Shown here in pieces: positions 61,893 through 64,000 of a stretch of 64,000 nucleotides of DNA (position 1 is its first letter; every line of letters begins with the position of its first letter). The position numbers and the translations under genes were made by a program. A model generated the notes under the pieces. It did not search any database, was not told the origin of the DNA, and saw nothing but the letters and a program-made list of their open reading frames with translations. The stretch lies in assembly GCA_009363875.1 (NCBI GenBank), contig CM018697.1, forward strand, positions 51,973,484-52,037,483, read 5' to 3'. Source of the stretch: Mikania micrantha (taxonomy: Eukaryota > Streptophyta > Magnoliopsida > Asterales > Asteraceae).

Positions 61893-64000
61893 TGTCACAC
61901 CCCCTGCACCGCGTGCGGAATCCACGGCGCGGTGACGATCGATGGTTGAATCATGCACAAGTATTGAATAAGAACAACCAAAATGCATTACTAGGTTTCA
62001 AAATGTTTAGACCATTGTTTAATTACAGACATTCTATCTATCTATCAAAAGAATAACAACTACAGACCCAAAATATAGTTTACAAAATAAGACTTCATAC
62101 AAGACAATTAAACAATCAGGATTTAGTGTGTTTCTAATCCATCCTAGCTTGTTTCTTCATCTTGTTCTATCTTAAAACGGTCTCCTTAGTTGTCCCTTAG
62201 AATATCTTAAACCTGATTACCTGAAACACGTGAAAAGTAACTGTCAACTACAAAAGTAGTTGGTGAGAACAATAGGTTTAACAGTTGTAAATATGAATTT
62301 GCATTGTAAGGCATATATGATAAATAGTGAATAAAAATACATGGATGGTTGCAACCCAAACTAACATCAAGTCTGTAAAACGTGTCCAAACAGTCATCAG
62401 ACTGTTTGCTAGAAAAGCCAACATATAATAAAGTCCCAAACTACGTTTGGAGTTAGAAAATTAGTCAGCAACATTGATATAACCATACATAACCAATTCT
62501 GCAGTTAGCTTTTAAAACAAATTTAAAAGCTAACTCCAGAATTTGGTTTGCCCAAATGTGTCCGCTTTCCCTTGTTGTGATCACCCAGTACTAATTCTAA
62601 ATGAATATGTAACTTGATGTGTGTGTAAGTTTGTTCACAATGATGAACACCATGCTTTTGAAAACTTGAATTGAAACCCTTTGATTGAATGCCTTATTTG
62701 ATTTTCATGATTTGAAAACTTTCCGTGAATACCATGAATACCAATGATTGAAATAACTTGTTTGAATACCATGAATTGAAATCCTTTGTTTGAATACCAC
62801 TATGAAAACCATTGGTTGAAACCTTGTATTGAAACCCTTGATTTAATACCAAAGATAGTGTCCTTGTGTAATAACAAGGTTTATAACATACATTTTTATC
62901 GAAAACACAAGTTTATAGTAAAAGAGTTTATAAATCTCATTAGTAAAAAGTGTTTAGCATTTATAAAACCATTAGTGTAAAGCTAATATAAAACAGTTTA
63001 AAGAACCTTTATAAAACCTTTTTAGTAGTAACAAGTTTAATAGTTAATAAAATATTATAAACAGTTGATAAATCCTTTGAAAATAGTTGAGAAATCCCTA
63101 GGATTTCTAAAGTGAACTTGTAACAGTAGAACTGTAGTATAAATCCTGTATATGAAATATGTTTGGCATAAAGAGTGTTTGATCACGTGTTCCACCCCAA
63201 AACAGTTGAAAAACAGTAAAAGAGGGGCTAATGTTCTCACCTGTCTGCAGTAGACTCTGAACTATAACAAGTAGCAAGTAGCAAGAAAGACTTCTAACTG
63301 GTTCCTATATCATTGTAATCATACATAGAATATAAGATTTATGATTGTATAGACTTTGATTCATTGATTGGCTTGTTTTATCTTGAACTTGATTAATTCT
63401 TGAATACTTGTTCCCATGTTTAAGAATGTTGTGTGAATTTGAACATCATGATTGAGTCACTTGATTGATACTTGATTCATGAAAAGAATGTATCATGTTT
63501 CTTTTATGCACAAACTTGTTATGCATAAAATAACGTGTTTGTGAACTTTGATATACCTTTTTAAACATGTGGTTTGAAAAGGTGTTCGAATTGTTTTTAA
63601 GTCTTTGGGATTATGAATTGATCTCTTAATTAGGTTAATTTATAAACTTAAACCAAATAAGATCAATTCACAATTTCTTTAAGTTGTGGGCCAAACATTG
63701 GGCCAAATACGGAAACCGGTTTATGGTTCTCGGGCCGAACGATAAGTGGGCCTTGTGCCGGTTTATTGATTCGTTGGCCCAAATAAATGTGTGAAGTCTT
63801 TCCTTGGGCTCAATTACACTTATATGGGCCGAGGGCTTGGGTTACCATTTGAATTTATGGAATCCCACGGATGTTTCAGCCGAAAGATCCCTTGGTCAGC
63901 GAACCTTTTGGGTTCGAGGAGACAAGGTTCGGCTTGTTGGGTTCCACCAGGTTCGTAGCACATGGGATCACGAAGTTCGGCTAAGGATGCATGAAGAGGG
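61893..64000 (-). repeat. Gypsy LTR (minus), continues past the window
   Basis: The boundary TGTCACACCCCCTGCACC at 61893 has the same GC-rich terminal type as GypE (GCGTGCGGAATCCACGGCGC shared). AT-rich body. At 63890-64000 GGTTCG/CGAACC motifs appear, as in the solo and GypC LTRs. Neither an internal region nor the other end is visible. Short frames here are noise. Confidence 0.65.

Overview
This is plant nuclear DNA made almost entirely of nested transposable elements. It is AT-rich, and the coding capacity belongs to Ty1/copia and Ty3/gypsy retrotransposons with plant-type primer sites (TGGTATCAGAGC, complementary to initiator tRNA-Met). The Sirevirus-like copia element with an extra downstream gene and the Tekay-type chromoviruses with very long LTRs point to a eudicot. 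Asteraceae is my guess from memory of similar elements, not something the sequence proves. I see no intact host gene, rRNA, tRNA or CRISPR array.

Layout. (1) Bases 1-30618: one old gypsy element, 'GypA' (+). Its 5' LTR begins about 110 bp before the window and ends at 8367; its 3' LTR is 27212-30618. A 5.4-kb non-autonomous Helitron (1150-6587) sits in the 5' LTR and carries fragments of a malate dehydrogenase gene and a PP2A B55-subunit gene. GypA keeps only integrase/chromodomain remnants. The rest of its interior (8388-10961) is non-coding and crowded with short hairpins. (2) Inside GypA's integrase lies a solo gypsy LTR (11513-26809, minus strand, TSD CGAGG), and inside that a nearly intact Sirevirus-like copia element (12428-24156) with 593-bp LTRs differing at one base seen by eye. 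It encodes gag, pol and a long additional ORF. (3) 30619-32400: an unclassified LTR-like remnant with tandem repeats. (4) 32401-54843: a decayed minus-strand chromovirus, 'GypD', split by a young complete chromovirus, 'GypC' (34159-46991, LTRs about 3.97 kb, TSD CCACA), of a related family. (5) 54844-57685: fragments of a copia reverse transcriptase and of a gypsy gag-protease, 'GypE', both minus strand and broken. (6) 57686-64000: pieces of several gypsy LTRs in both orientations.

Order of events inferred from nesting: GypA and GypD are old. The solo-LTR family entered GypA, recombined to a solo LTR, and then received the copia element. GypC jumped into GypD's pol. The Helitron entered GypA's 5' LTR after that LTR was made, since the 3' LTR has no Helitron.

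The most unusual signal is in GypA. Its LTRs and its non-coding interior contain dozens of short inverted repeats. Two interior repeat families keep their stems through paired base changes from unit to unit, which indicates either a conserved RNA fold or a palindrome-correcting mutational process. A second point of interest: the three reading-frame breaks in the two young elements all lie in A-runs and all move in the same direction. That could be assembly error, mutation or recoding.
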